From DASVTR01 sp033855775 (GTDB lineage: Bacteria > Acidobacteriota > Blastocatellia > Pyrinomonadales > Pyrinomonadaceae): 50,642 bases of DNA. The translations under genes and the position numbers were made by a program. This document shows positions 7,553-16,090 of the stretch, piece by piece. The notes under the pieces were generated by a model, which saw nothing but the letters and a program-made list of their open reading frames with translations, was not told where the DNA came from and ran no database searches. Numbering within the stretch: the first letter of the stretch is position 1; every line of letters starts with the position of its first letter. The stretch covers positions 1 to 50,642 of the forward strand of contig JAWVFT010000054.1 in NCBI GenBank assembly GCA_033855775.1, in the 5' to 3' direction.

Positions 7553-9460
7553 ATGTTTCCTCAAATTAAGACCAGACTGTTGACGACGCTCGTCGCCGTG
7601 GCTCTCTTGATTGCGGGGCTGGCGCCGACCGCAGAGGCGCAGCGTCGCAAGCGCAGGGCAGCGATTGCGATGCCTGTCGTCAAAAAATATCCGACGCCTC
7701 AAGGCGCTCCGCACCCGCGCCCGCCGCGCTCCTACGACGTGCTGAACTACACGATTCGCACACGCTTTGAAGAGTCGAACAAGACGGTCATCGGCGATGA
7801 GACGGTGACGTTGAAGCCGCTCGCCGCGGATTTCAAGACGCTTGTGCTTGACGCCGGAGCGATGCGGATTGAGAGCGTGACGCTTGATGGTTCAAGCGTC
7901 CAGTTGCCATGGACACAGCCGCCGCAAAAACTCTCCATCACGCTCGACCGCGCTTACCAGCCGGAAGACACCATCGCCGTTCGCATCAAGTATCGCGCGC
8001 AACCGGAACTCGGCATCTACTTCGTTCCCACGAATCGCAGCAGCTATTTCGGCCAGCCGCGCCCCGCGCAAATCTGGTCGCAGGGCGAGCCGGAAGAGAA
8101 TCATTACTGGTTTCCCTGTTACGATTTTCCAGACGACAAGGTGACGAGCGAGCAGTACATCACGACGAGCGGCAACGAGGTCGCCATCTCCAACGGCGCG
8201 CTCGTCGAAACCATCAGCAACGACGACGGCACGCGCACGTTTCACTGGAAGATGACGCAGCCGCACGGCAGCTACTTAATCTCTTTGGTCGTCGGAGACT
8301 ACGTTAAGCTGAGCGACACGTTCAAGAACATCCCGGTCGAATACTACACGTACCCCGGCACGGAAGCCGCCGCGAGTCGCGCGTTCGGGAAGACGCCGCA
8401 GATGATGGCCTGGTTCAGTCAAGCTCTCAACTACGATTATCCGTACAACAGGTACGCGCAAACGGTCGTCGCCAACTTCAAATTCGGCGGGATGGAAAAC
8501 ATCACTGCGACCACTCAGTCCGACATCGAGATTCTGTCGCGCACGGGCAACCAGCCAAGCACAGCGACGGAGAATCTGGTCTCGCACGAGTTGGCACATT
8601 CATGGTTCGGCAATCTTGTGACCTGCAAAGACTGGTCGCACGCATGGCTCAACGAAGGCTTTGCGACCTTCATGGAGGCGAGCTTTCAGGAGCATGACAA
8701 AGGCCGCGACGCTTACCTCGCGGAGATGATGTCGAACGAGACGACCTATTTTTTTGAAGACGCTTACCAGTATCGCCGTCCCATCGTTTACGACCGCTAC
8801 CAGCAGCCGATTGACCTCTTCGACATGACGCTTTACAAGAAGGGCGCGCTCATCCTGCACATGCTGCGCGAGACGGTCGGCGACGAGTTGTTCTGGAAGT
8901 CGCTTAACCGTTACCTGCTCGACAATCAATTTCGCAACGTCGTCACGGCTGATTTGCAGCGCGCCTTTGAACAGACGACGGGGCAAAAGCTCGACTGGTT
9001 TTTCAATCAATGGGTTTATCACGCGGGCTTTCCAGAACTGCGCGTGCGCTCGTCTTACAATCCGGCGACGCGCCAGTTGACGCTCAACGTCGCTCAAACC
9101 CAAACCTCCGACGCCGCGACGCCCGAAGTCTTTCGCCTGCCGGTTGACATCGAATTGGCTACCGCCAGCGGCCCGCACACAGAGCACATAGAGATTACGC
9201 AACGCGCACAGAGCTTCACGTTTCAACTTGATGGCCGACCGCTGATGATTCGCTTTGACAAGGGCGAGAAGATTTTGAAGAAGCTCGACTTTCCACGCTC
9301 GCGCGCCATGCTGGCTTACCAGAGCGAGCACAGCGCGGACAGATTCGGGCGGCTCGAAGCCTTAGCCGCTCTCGCCAGCACCGGCGGAAGGCGAGTTCCA
9401 GAGTCGCTCGGATGCTATCAACATCCGAACACAACCATGCAGCAACTTGCGGCGCGTTGA
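7553..9460 (+). CDS. Secreted M1-family aminopeptidase, apparently lacking its C-terminal helical domain
   Basis: Zinc aminopeptidase that cleaves N-terminal residues from peptides. The ATG at 7553 has GGAAAGGG a few bases upstream. A signal peptide ends near AEAQ (residue 30) and an N-terminal beta domain follows. Substrate motif GGMEN is at 312-316, the zinc site HELAH at 345-349 and NEGF (third ligand Glu) at 367-370. After the catalytic and beta-sandwich domains the protein ends soon after DRFGRLEALAAL, which looks like the beginning of the C-terminal HEAT-like domain usual in larger M1 enzymes. The last ~25 residues do not look like that domain. The enzyme may be naturally short or truncated by deletion. 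Confidence 0.9.
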   Translation: MFPQIKTRLLTTLVAVALLIAGLAPTAEAQRRKRRAAIAMPVVKKYPTPQGAPHPRPPRSYDVLNYTIRTRFEESNKTVIGDETVTLKPLAADFKTLVLDAGAMRIESVTLDGSSVQLPWTQPPQKLSITLDRAYQPEDTIAVRIKYRAQPELGIYFVPTNRSSYFGQPRPAQIWSQGEPEENHYWFPCYDFPDDKVTSEQYITTSGNEVAISNGALVETISNDDGTRTFHWKMTQPHGSYLISLVVGDYVKLSDTFKNIPVEYYTYPGTEAAASRAFGKTPQMMAWFSQALNYDYPYNRYAQTVVANFKFGGMENITATTQSDIEILSRTGNQPSTATENLVSHELAHSWFGNLVTCKDWSHAWLNEGFATFMEASFQEHDKGRDAYLAEMMSNETTYFFEDAYQYRRPIVYDRYQQPIDLFDMTLYKKGALILHMLRETVGDELFWKSLNRYLLDNQFRNVVTADLQRAFEQTTGQKLDWFFNQWVYHAGFPELRVRSSYNPATRQLTLNVAQTQTSDAATPEVFRLPVDIELATASGPHTEHIEITQRAQSFTFQLDGRPLMIRFDKGEKILKKLDFPRSRAMLAYQSEHSADRFGRLEALAALASTGGRRVPESLGCYQHPNTTMQQLAAR

Positions 9461-9499
9461 CAGGCGAGCAGAGTTCATCAATCAAGACTTAACAATTGA

Positions 9500-9552
9500 A
9501 AGCTCTCATTGACGCGCCGACAGCAGTAGCAGCGGCGAGTCAATGAGAGCTT
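9500..9552. terminator. Inverted repeat between convergent genes, likely bidirectional terminator
   Basis: AAGCTCTCATTGAC (9500-9513) and GTCAATGAGAGCTT (9539-9552) are perfect 14-bp inverted copies with a 25-nt loop. It lies exactly between the ends of the plus-strand M1 gene (9460) and the minus-strand zinc-ribbon gene (9558). There is no strong T-run, so it may work as a stabilising hairpin or with Rho. Confidence 0.6.
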
Positions 9553-9557
9553 GGCTT

Positions 9558-9728
9558 TCAAGAGCGCAGGTTCTTATGGCAGGAGCGACACTCGACGCGC
9601 CGCCGCGCGTTGAGCGTTCCGCAGGCGGCGCAGCGTAGATACATCGCGCGGGCGAACCAGTGTGTGATTAACCAACTCGCGCCGATGATGGCGATGAAGA
9701 CCGCCACGTTCAGCAGCGTCTCTCTCAA
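9558..9728 (-). CDS. Small membrane-anchored zinc-ribbon protein
   Basis: 56 residues if translation starts at the TTG at 9728, which overlaps the upstream stop in the arrangement TTGA and is preceded by AGGGAGAAGG. One transmembrane helix (NVAVFIAIIGASWLITHWF) is followed by a compact zinc ribbon, CAACG...CRSCHK, with four Cys in two CxxC pairs. The 4-nt overlap with the stress-protein gene implies translational coupling. No specific function is known. A longer frame upstream is open but lies inside the neighbouring gene. Confidence 0.6.
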   Translation of the reverse strand: MRETLLNVAVFIAIIGASWLITHWFARAMYLRCAACGTLNARRRVECRSCHKNLRS

Positions 9729-10507
9729 CTCTTGTCCTTCTCCCTCAGACTTTGTTGATAAGCCTGGCCGCGCTCGTAGCCGCAACGGAAAGCGTCTCGG
9801 TCACACTCTTCCTTGTAACGCTGGCGCAGGCTTTCGTTCGCGTCGTCGAATGACTTGCCGCGTCGTTGCGGGTGGAGCGCTGCTTCAAAGCCACTGCGAT
9901 AGTGCGCTTCGTCAGTCTCGAAATCTTTCCCCTGTTCCGCGTATTCCTCTTGCTCCGCGTCGCGCAAGCCGACCCACCAACTGTCGCGCGCGGCATCAAT
10001 GCTTTCCGCTCCGGCCTGCGCCAACACCGTGCGCGCGCCTTCGGCCTGCGTCTCATCGTCGGTCACGCCGATGACGACAGACTTGCCTTGCCTGAGCGCG
10101 TCTTCGTAAACGAACAACTCGTCGTGCGGCAACTCCGGCGCGATTTCATCTTCCATTGCTCCGCCCGTGGCCGCGCCGAGCGTCGCGCCGCCCGCGCCGA
10201 GCAGAGCCGCGCCGATGATGCCCGCGGCGATGACCGGCCCGACGCCGGGGACGAGCAGGCTGGCGGCAGCCGCGCCAATCGTCGCGCCTCCGGCTGCGCC
10301 CATGGCTCCGCCGACCACGCCGCCCATCGCGCTTCCCATTCCGGGCTGCTCGGTTTCAGTTGTAGGCACGTGTGCGTCCACGGCTGCGTCGGTCATGCCG
10401 GGCGACAGCAGCGAGATGTTGTTGGGCGCGAAGCCAGCCGAGCCCAGATTGGCAGCGGCGCGTTCGGCGTCCGAGCGTGAATTGAAAATACCGGCGACGG
10501 TACTCAT
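9725..10507 (-). CDS. General-stress-protein-like protein with glycine-zipper region
   Basis: 260 residues from the ATG at 10507, which has AGGAG upstream. The start MSTVAGIFNSRSDAERAAAN resembles the YflT/GSP17M heat-induced stress domain found at the N terminus of many small stress proteins. The middle (about residues 60-115) is a Gly/Ala-rich zipper with many GxxxG and GAAGG patterns, probably a membrane hairpin. A second alpha/beta part (ELFVYEDALRQGKSVVIGV) and a charged, tyrosine-rich C-terminal tail follow. It is likely an envelope-associated stress protein; the exact role is unknown. It is co-transcribed with the zinc-ribbon gene downstream. Confidence 0.7.
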   Translation of the reverse strand: MSTVAGIFNSRSDAERAAANLGSAGFAPNNISLLSPGMTDAAVDAHVPTTETEQPGMGSAMGGVVGGAMGAAGGATIGAAAASLLVPGVGPVIAAGIIGAALLGAGGATLGAATGGAMEDEIAPELPHDELFVYEDALRQGKSVVIGVTDDETQAEGARTVLAQAGAESIDAARDSWWVGLRDAEQEEYAEQGKDFETDEAHYRSGFEAALHPQRRGKSFDDANESLRQRYKEECDRDAFRCGYERGQAYQQSLREKDKS

Positions 10508-10676
10508 GCGCGTTTCTCCTTTGGTCTGTGATGCGCTAGTTTTATCTTGTTTGGATGTAATCCACAAGTCGTTTCGGGCCATTATATCTTAATCCGCGAG
10601 AGCAACGGCGCAGACTTTCTCATAACACTTCCTCATAGCAAACGTGCCGCGCCGTTCTTATCCGTCTCACGGCGAC

Positions 10677-10715
10677 AAAAAAAGCAGGACGCCGGTATTC
10701 AACACCGGCGCCCTG
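10677..10715 (-). terminator. Rho-independent terminator of the alpha/beta hydrolase operon
   Basis: On the minus strand CAGGGCGCCGGT and ACCGGCGTCCTG form a 12-bp stem with one G-T pair around a 7-nt loop, followed by C and seven T (10683-10677). It lies 25 nt after the hydrolase stop codon. This is a textbook intrinsic terminator. Confidence 0.85.
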
Positions 10716-10739
10716 CCATCGTTCAACTTAAACGAACGC

Positions 10740-12494
10740 TCATTGCACCGTCGGGGCGGAGGCGAAAGCCAGATCGGAAATCTGAAGCGCGCCCTGCGCC
10801 AACTGGTCAAACCTGAACTGAATCGAGCGTATGTCCGTCAGGTTAACTCCCGTGAAGGCCGAGAGCGGAATGCGCACCGTGTTCAGGAAAATCTTGGGCA
10901 CGGACGCAACGCTGCCGGGCGGGAAAAAGAGCGCGTTGGAATAGTCGCTAACGCGTATGACGGACGTTGTTCCGGCGCCGTCCGTGATGGCGATGCTGAA
11001 ATTCTGAGTTGCGCCGGAGGTATTGCGCGTGTCGTTGTAATTAAGGCTGACGCGGAATTGGAGCGCCTGAAACCCGCTAGCATCTCTGGAGCCGAGGGGC
11101 AGGTCGTTGGTGAAAGTCGAAGTGAGCGAAGCCCAACCCGTGCGAAGCTGGCTCAATCCACGTTTGGTCGAAAGCGCGCTCGGCGTAGTATGCGGCTGGC
11201 GCGTGGTTGATTGCGTTGACGGCAGACATTGCGCCGCCTGCGGAGCATCGCCGCCGCACAAGTCCTGCGGCGTCAGCCCGCTCTGCGTCGTCGCGCCGCC
11301 AAGAGTGTTGGTCGTCAGGTTTGCAGAAGTGAGCAGACGATTGATGTCGCGTCTCTTGGTCGCCGCATCCGGCGCGTGATAAGAGACGTGCAGGTTGGTT
11401 GTCTGCGCCGAAGCAGGCGGCGGAGCCTCGCCCGTCAGGAGCGGCAGAAATTGCGACTCGCCGCCGACGTATGCGCGCATCAGGGCCGAGACGTAAGCCA
11501 GCCCGACGCCCTGCTGCTGCGCTGCGGTCAGGCGTTTATTGCCCGCCACGGTTCCGCATTGCGGGTCTGACGTTCCGCCGCTCGTGTAGGCAGACCAATC
11601 CTCGGCTGTGCCTGCCGCAAAGAGTCCCGGCGTCCAGATGGTATTGAAGTAGTTGTGATTTGCGCCCATGACTTGAACGGTGTGCTTGGCTCCGGTGTCG
11701 CCCGTGACGTTATAGCGGGCGTCGTCGAAATAATGCACGCCTTGATTATCGTTCACGTCGCCGTCGCAGTAAGGCAGAATCACTTCGAGCGCGGTGTTGT
11801 TGATAACGTAGCGATTGAAATCAACGGGCGCGAGCGGGAGCACTGCCTTGATGGTGTAGGGCGAGCCGAGCGAAGCGTTATAGATGAAACTCTTGACGAC
11901 GCCCTCGCCGCCGCGCGAGTGGCCCATTGTGCCGACGCGATTGAGGTTCACTTTGCCGACGAACTTTGTGCCGAAAGGCGCCGCGCCCGTCGTGTTGAAA
12001 GTGTTCCACTGGTTCAAGTGTCGCTGAATCAGTTCGGCGCGGGCCTGCGCTCCGTAGTCCGCGACCTGATTGTCGTAAGCATTGATGCCGTTGGCGCTGA
12101 TGGAGACGACGATGTAGCCGTTGCTCGCCAGCTTTTGAGAAATGTAGTCGTAGCCCTGATAGCTCGGAATCGACTGCTCTGTCGTTCTGCAAGGCCAGCG
12201 CAACGCCGCTGTCGAGCCTTTGTAGCAGGTCGAATGTCGCCCGTGCAGAAAAACGATTAAGGGGAACGGGCCGTTCGTCATGTCAGTCGGATGATGCACG
12301 GAAGCGATAACCTCAACCGAGATGGGAAAGCCTGTCGGCCTGAACACCTGATTGCCCAGGTTGTACTCTTCGCGCGTGACGGCGTAGGGGCCGGTCGTTC
12401 CGGGGTCTGGAGTTTGCGCGGAAGCGAACTGCGCGCCCGTCAAGAGCAGCAAAACAAACGTTGCGATGATGCAAGGATGGAGGTTCTTCTTCAT
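10740..12494 (-). CDS. Secreted alpha/beta hydrolase with C-terminal beta-sandwich domain
   Basis: 584 residues with a signal peptide (MKKNLHPC... to FASA). The catalytic module follows the alpha/beta hydrolase pattern: an oxyanion region LIVFLHGRH, nucleophile elbow GHSRGGEG (Ser nucleophile), a possible acid in PYCDGDVND and a His in GANHNYF. This resembles secreted polyester hydrolases, lipases or esterases. After about residue 400 a second, probably beta-sandwich domain follows, perhaps carbohydrate- or surface-binding. Its ATG overlaps the stop of the preceding gene by one base (TAATG), so both are translated together. Substrate is unknown. Confidence 0.8.
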   Translation of the reverse strand: MKKNLHPCIIATFVLLLLTGAQFASAQTPDPGTTGPYAVTREEYNLGNQVFRPTGFPISVEVIASVHHPTDMTNGPFPLIVFLHGRHSTCYKGSTAALRWPCRTTEQSIPSYQGYDYISQKLASNGYIVVSISANGINAYDNQVADYGAQARAELIQRHLNQWNTFNTTGAAPFGTKFVGKVNLNRVGTMGHSRGGEGVVKSFIYNASLGSPYTIKAVLPLAPVDFNRYVINNTALEVILPYCDGDVNDNQGVHYFDDARYNVTGDTGAKHTVQVMGANHNYFNTIWTPGLFAAGTAEDWSAYTSGGTSDPQCGTVAGNKRLTAAQQQGVGLAYVSALMRAYVGGESQFLPLLTGEAPPPASAQTTNLHVSYHAPDAATKRRDINRLLTSANLTTNTLGGATTQSGLTPQDLCGGDAPQAAQCLPSTQSTTRQPHTTPSALSTKRGLSQLRTGWASLTSTFTNDLPLGSRDASGFQALQFRVSLNYNDTRNTSGATQNFSIAITDGAGTTSVIRVSDYSNALFFPPGSVASVPKIFLNTVRIPLSAFTGVNLTDIRSIQFRFDQLAQGALQISDLAFASAPTVQ

Positions 12495-13054
12495 TATTTA
12501 TTGGCTCCCTTCGGCCCGTCGAGTTTGAGTTTTTCCGGCAACGCCACGCGGTCTGACTTGTCTTCCTTGTCGCCGTAAGAAAGATAGATGGTCGAGCCTT
12601 CGGTCAGCAGCGAGGAATCGAACGTGACGACCGTGATGGTGTTGAGGTCTTCGTTTTCGATGCCGTAGCCGACTGGCACATCGTCAATCCAGATGACGGG
12701 CGGCATGGCGCGAACGGGAAACGGCCCGCCGTTTATGTTCAAGCGAAAGGCGCGGCTCGCCTGTATCTTTTGGCCGTGAATTTCGACTTCCATTGTGCGT
12801 GGCAAGGCGACTTCTTCCACGCGATAGTTTGCCACTTTATATTTCCCGGTCGCTTTTGTATTAATGCCTTCGCCAAGGATTTTTCCCGGCAGTTTTAGTA
12901 AATCAGACACCTTTAGCTCCTGCTCCGTCTGCGAGGCCGCCGCCGTCTGCGCCGCAGCGACCGCCGCGCCCCCGATAATCATCAACAGGAAACTGGCCGT
13001 CATCAGAAGGCTCATCATCCTGTGAGACCCGCGCACGAGATTCTTCAAATGCAT
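12494..13054 (-). CDS. Exported protein of unknown function, coupled to the hydrolase
   Basis: 186 residues starting at an ATG with AAGGAG six bases upstream. An N-terminal signal peptide or membrane segment (LLMTASFLLMIIGGAAVAAAQ) is followed by a single beta-rich domain (EVEIHGQKI, PVIWIDDVPVGYG, STIYLSYGD). It is not a family I recognise. The one-base overlap with the hydrolase gene suggests a partner such as a chaperone, a surface anchor or a binding module for the same substrate. Confidence 0.65.
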   Translation of the reverse strand: MHLKNLVRGSHRMMSLLMTASFLLMIIGGAAVAAAQTAAASQTEQELKVSDLLKLPGKILGEGINTKATGKYKVANYRVEEVALPRTMEVEIHGQKIQASRAFRLNINGGPFPVRAMPPVIWIDDVPVGYGIENEDLNTITVVTFDSSLLTEGSTIYLSYGDKEDKSDRVALPEKLKLDGPKGANK

Positions 13055-13604
13055 AATTCTCCTTCAATTTTGCTGAGGTTACGTGTAGTCCGCTGCCAGA
13101 CAATCTTCGCTCCTGCCCTTAGCCGAACCTGACAAGGCAGGCACAGGCAATTGCTGTTTGTCTGAAGAGCGGTGTTCAATGCGACTGCTTGCGCGACCGC
13201 GCCGCGCATCGTTATGAAGATAAACCGGCTTCAGTTTCGAGAATCTGTAATGAGCGACCACGCGGCTTGAAATAGAACCAACCCATATGTTCTATTATGA
13301 GAAACAATCGCAATTAGCGCTGCCGATGTGGCGACAGGCAAAGCAATCAGGTGGAACACATTCGCCAGCCGAGGTAGCTGCGTCACTTATTCCCTTGTTT
13401 GTAGTTAGCGAGGCTCAATGGCAAGCCCCCTGGAACGAACGAACTGGGGGACGGACACACTATAGATGTTTTATAGCCATGTCAAGCCGACAGACAGTTT
13501 TTCGCGCCGCTCGAAGTAATTCGTTGAGGAGCGGCGACGTGCCATGTTAAAGTAGCGGGTGATTGAACGACTTGCCAGAGAAGCGGAAGGAACCAGAGCG
13601 CAGC
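13055..13604. other. Divergent intergenic region with an inverted repeat
   Basis: About 550 bp between the minus-strand exported protein and the plus-strand ferredoxin gene. AATAGAAC (13271-13278) and GTTCTATT (13289-13296) form a perfect 8-bp inverted repeat with a 10-bp spacer, a plausible operator. A C5/G5 pairing occurs near 13420-13450. No convincing promoter, RNA gene or ORF was found in the rest. Confidence 0.4.
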
Positions 13605-13985
13605 ATGATTTCGATTATCGAAAAACATTTCCCGATGTCGATGGGCGACGGCAAGGCCGCGCGTAAGAAGAAGCCGCGCATTTTAGCCATCACGACCGAC
13701 TGCTGCACAGGCTGCGCGGGCTCGCCCGCCTGCATCGAATATTGCCCGATTGAAGCCTGCATGTTCTGGGTTCCAGACGAAGACCACGAGCCGTTCGGGC
13801 GCATAGAGGTTGACCCTAGTCTCTGCATCGGCTGCCAGAAATGCATCAGCAAAGGGCCGGACGGCGCGTTTCTCGACGGCTGCCCGTGGGACGCTATCGA
13901 GATGATTCCGACGGACGCATGGGAAGCGGCGCACGGCATAGAGCTTTCGGACGCGCCCGTCATCGAAGAACCCGCCACGGCTTAA
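13605..13985 (+). CDS. 2[4Fe-4S] ferredoxin-like protein
   Basis: 126 residues from the ATG at 13605; an in-frame TTG at 13563 would add 14 residues. GGAAGGAA lies upstream with a longish 12-nt gap. Two iron-sulfur motifs are visible: a Cys-rich stretch CCTGCAGSPACIEYCP and a second one CIGCQKC...GCPW, each suited to a 4Fe-4S cluster. The protein probably carries low-potential electrons in the cytoplasm. It faces the end of the respiratory cluster, but on the opposite strand, so it is not part of that operon. Confidence 0.85.
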   Translation: MISIIEKHFPMSMGDGKAARKKKPRILAITTDCCTGCAGSPACIEYCPIEACMFWVPDEDHEPFGRIEVDPSLCIGCQKCISKGPDGAFLDGCPWDAIEMIPTDAWEAAHGIELSDAPVIEEPATA

Positions 13986-14011
13986 ACTCTCTTCTCCTGC
14001 CAGCAACTTTT

Positions 14012-14899
14012 TCAAGAGCGGCTCTGAATGGCTTTGGCCGTTTGAGCCGCTTGTAGTTTGATCTGCTCCGGCATTCCCTCCACGCCTTCGGCATAACGCT
14101 GCACGTCCGGCAAGTCTTCGCTTCCGCCAACCAGAAACAACGCGCGCAAAGCTTCATAGACAAAGCCGCTGTCAGGCGTGATGGTGAGCACGGCGTCGCC
14201 CGCGTTGACCGCCGTGCCCGCCGTCACGGCGACGTTGCTAATCTTTCCCGGCAGCGGCGAGCGCACTTCGCGCGTCTGCCCGTCCGCCTGTTTCATCTTG
14301 TAGAGCATCGTGCCTTCAAGAATCCTTGAGCCTGCCGAGAGAGCGCTGTTGATGGTTCCGGCGGCGGGAGCGTTGACGACGTAGGGACGAAGGATGGCGC
14401 GCAGTTCCGCTCGTCCATGCGCATCATTGAAGCGCGCGAGTTGGACGGCGGCATTGCGACGCACGACCGGCTCGGAATCTTCGAGCAGAAGCAAGAGAGT
14501 CCGGTGAAATTCATCCGAGCCGTTATCGTTGCCCATCACCCACGCCGAGGTCTTGCGTAGCTCGACCACTGGGCTGTAGGCCAGCGCGACGATGCGCGGA
14601 TACCAGCGTTTGACGCTCGCGTCCTTTTTCTCCATGCGCTCTTCAAGCTGGCTCAAGGCCGCCTGCACATGACGCGGACTCTGCTCGTCGTTCAAATATT
14701 TTTCGATGTCCGCGTCCGACAAAGGGCGACCAAACCATGTGCCGTACCAGGTGAAGAAAGGCACAATGATAAAGAGCGCGGCGATGACCATCAGCGGCCA
14801 CGGCGAGCGACGACGCTGCGGCACGCTTGCGCCGTCAAGCTTTGGACTTGCGTCGTCAAGCTTTGGAGCAGGGCGCGAGTTGTTGCCGTTGTCAGTCAT
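14012..14899 (-). CDS. Membrane-anchored HEAT-repeat protein with barrel-sandwich (lipoyl-like) domain
   Basis: 295 residues. A cytoplasmic Lys/Pro-rich tail is followed by one transmembrane helix (about 32-52). HEAT-like helical repeats come next (about 75-175, for example SAWVMGNDNGSDEF and RRNAAVQLARF), then a barrel-sandwich segment, SPLPGKISNVAVTAGTAVNA, about 215-250. The last part resembles biotinyl/lipoyl or HlyD-type domains but lacks the modified-lysine hairpin. It is the last gene of the cytochrome oxidase run, 37 nt after the DUF420 gene, so a role in oxidase assembly or scaffolding is plausible. I know no named family with this layout. Confidence 0.6.
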   Translation of the reverse strand: MTDNGNNSRPAPKLDDASPKLDGASVPQRRRSPWPLMVIAALFIIVPFFTWYGTWFGRPLSDADIEKYLNDEQSPRHVQAALSQLEERMEKKDASVKRWYPRIVALAYSPVVELRKTSAWVMGNDNGSDEFHRTLLLLLEDSEPVVRRNAAVQLARFNDAHGRAELRAILRPYVVNAPAAGTINSALSAGSRILEGTMLYKMKQADGQTREVRSPLPGKISNVAVTAGTAVNAGDAVLTITPDSGFVYEALRALFLVGGSEDLPDVQRYAEGVEGMPEQIKLQAAQTAKAIQSRS

Positions 14900-14936
14900 C
14901 TGCGAAATCGAAACGTTGCGGCCCTTCGCGTCGTGG

Positions 14937-15368
14937 CTAACGCGACGGGTAAATTTGGTAAAGCATGAGATAGACGACGACGCCCGTGACGGAGACGTAG
15001 AGCCACAGCGGAAACGTCCAACGGGCGATGCGTCTGTGGCGCGCGAAATCGCTGCGCACGGCGCGGTAGAGCGTGACGGCGATGAAAGGGATGATGACCA
15101 CCGCCAGAATCGTGTGCGTCAGCAAGATGACGAAGTAGAGCGGACGAACAAAGCCCGTGCCTGTGAAGCGCGTCGTCCCGTGAAAATAATGATAGGTTAA
15201 ATATGAAGCGAGAAAGATGGTGGAAGCGATGAGCGCGGCGATGACGCAGTTGCGATGAGCTATGATTCGACGCCGCCGTATGAAGAGATAGCCTGTGACG
15301 AGCAGCGCGCCGCTCGTCGCGTTTAAGATTGCATTCAAGTGCGGAAGGCCGTCCACATAATTCGTCAT
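14937..15368 (-). CDS. DUF420 family membrane protein, likely cytochrome oxidase assembly factor
   Basis: 143 residues with four predicted transmembrane helices. The start LPHLNAILNATSG and the histidines in IAHRNC and HYFHGTTRF match the DUF420 family, which includes CtaM, a factor needed for maturation of haem-copper oxidase in Firmicutes. Its place at the end of a ctaA/B/C/D/E run supports the same role here. It begins 21 nt after the stop of the small winged-helix gene. Confidence 0.8.
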   Translation of the reverse strand: MTNYVDGLPHLNAILNATSGALLVTGYLFIRRRRIIAHRNCVIAALIASTIFLASYLTYHYFHGTTRFTGTGFVRPLYFVILLTHTILAVVIIPFIAVTLYRAVRSDFARHRRIARWTFPLWLYVSVTGVVVYLMLYQIYPSR

Positions 15369-15389
15369 GCTTGAAAAACTTTACTCGCT

Positions 15390-15635
15390 CTAGTTCCCCT
15401 CTGGATAATCTTCGAGGGCCGTCTGCGCAACCTTTCGGCCTTCCGCTGTCAGGGCGTAGAAATCGTTGCCGCGTTCTTCGAGCAATCCCGCTTCGACCAG
15501 ATTTTCGACCGTGTGAAAGACTTCGGTGCGCGCTTCGGGGTCGTTGCCGCCCGCTTCAAACAACTCGTGCAGGTCGAGCGTCTCTTTCTTCAACTGGTTG
15601 AACATGCGCAGCACGCGCAAAGTCAAATCGGACAT
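15390..15635 (-). CDS. Small winged-helix-like protein
   Basis: 81 residues from the ATG at 15635, chosen because AGGTGA lies five bases upstream; a longer frame to 15671 has no such signal. The sequence (SDLTLRVLRMFNQLKKET, then VENLVEAGLLEERGNDFYAL) fits a short winged-helix fold with a wing ending in TAEGRKV. It may be a small DNA-binding regulator or a structural protein. It lies between the zinc-ribbon and DUF420 genes in the oxidase cluster. Confidence 0.6.
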   Translation of the reverse strand: MSDLTLRVLRMFNQLKKETLDLHELFEAGGNDPEARTEVFHTVENLVEAGLLEERGNDFYALTAEGRKVAQTALEDYPEGN

Positions 15636-15699
15636 CGAATCACCTGTGCGTTGGTCGGCGGCGCGCGTCAAGGCTGATCTGCGGCGGCGCGCAAACTCT

Positions 15700-16074
15700 T
15701 CAAGGATTCTTCGGCGGCTGCCGGTTCATGCGCTCGATGACGCTCTGAACATCGCGCGGCAAAACTCTGCCTTTGGCGTCGCGCATCTGCGCCGCGGCAG
15801 GAGTCGAACGAGCGACCGCGGCGTCCGCTTTCGCCGCCCCGGCTTTTCCGGCGTGCGCGTCCTTCCCCGCTTTCGCTGCTTCGACCGATTTCGCGGAGAG
15901 TTGTTCGTAGCCGCATCTCTCGCATTGCCAGAGCGGGAACACGTCCGCCGAGTTGCCCGCGCTTTGATAGACGGCGCGGTCTGAAGGAATAATCTTGCCC
16001 GCGCAACGAGGACATGCGCGCCCGCGTATGCTCTGCTTGTCTATATCCAGCGCGAGTTCTTCGGTTTCTGCCAT
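15700..16074 (-). CDS. Zinc-ribbon protein with Ala/Lys-rich linker
   Basis: 124 residues from an ATG with GGAG upstream. Two CxxC pairs, ACPRCAGK and QCERCGYE, build a zinc ribbon in the first 60 residues. They are followed by an Ala/Lys-rich flexible stretch and a helical C-terminal part (DVQSVIERMNR). It has no membrane segment or signal. It is in the oxidase run, 16 nt after the preceding gene, so it may help metal or subunit handling, but nothing in the sequence proves that. Confidence 0.55.
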   Translation of the reverse strand: MAETEELALDIDKQSIRGRACPRCAGKIIPSDRAVYQSAGNSADVFPLWQCERCGYEQLSAKSVEAAKAGKDAHAGKAGAAKADAAVARSTPAAAQMRDAKGRVLPRDVQSVIERMNRQPPKNP

Positions 16075-16090
16075 CCCAACTCCATCAAAG

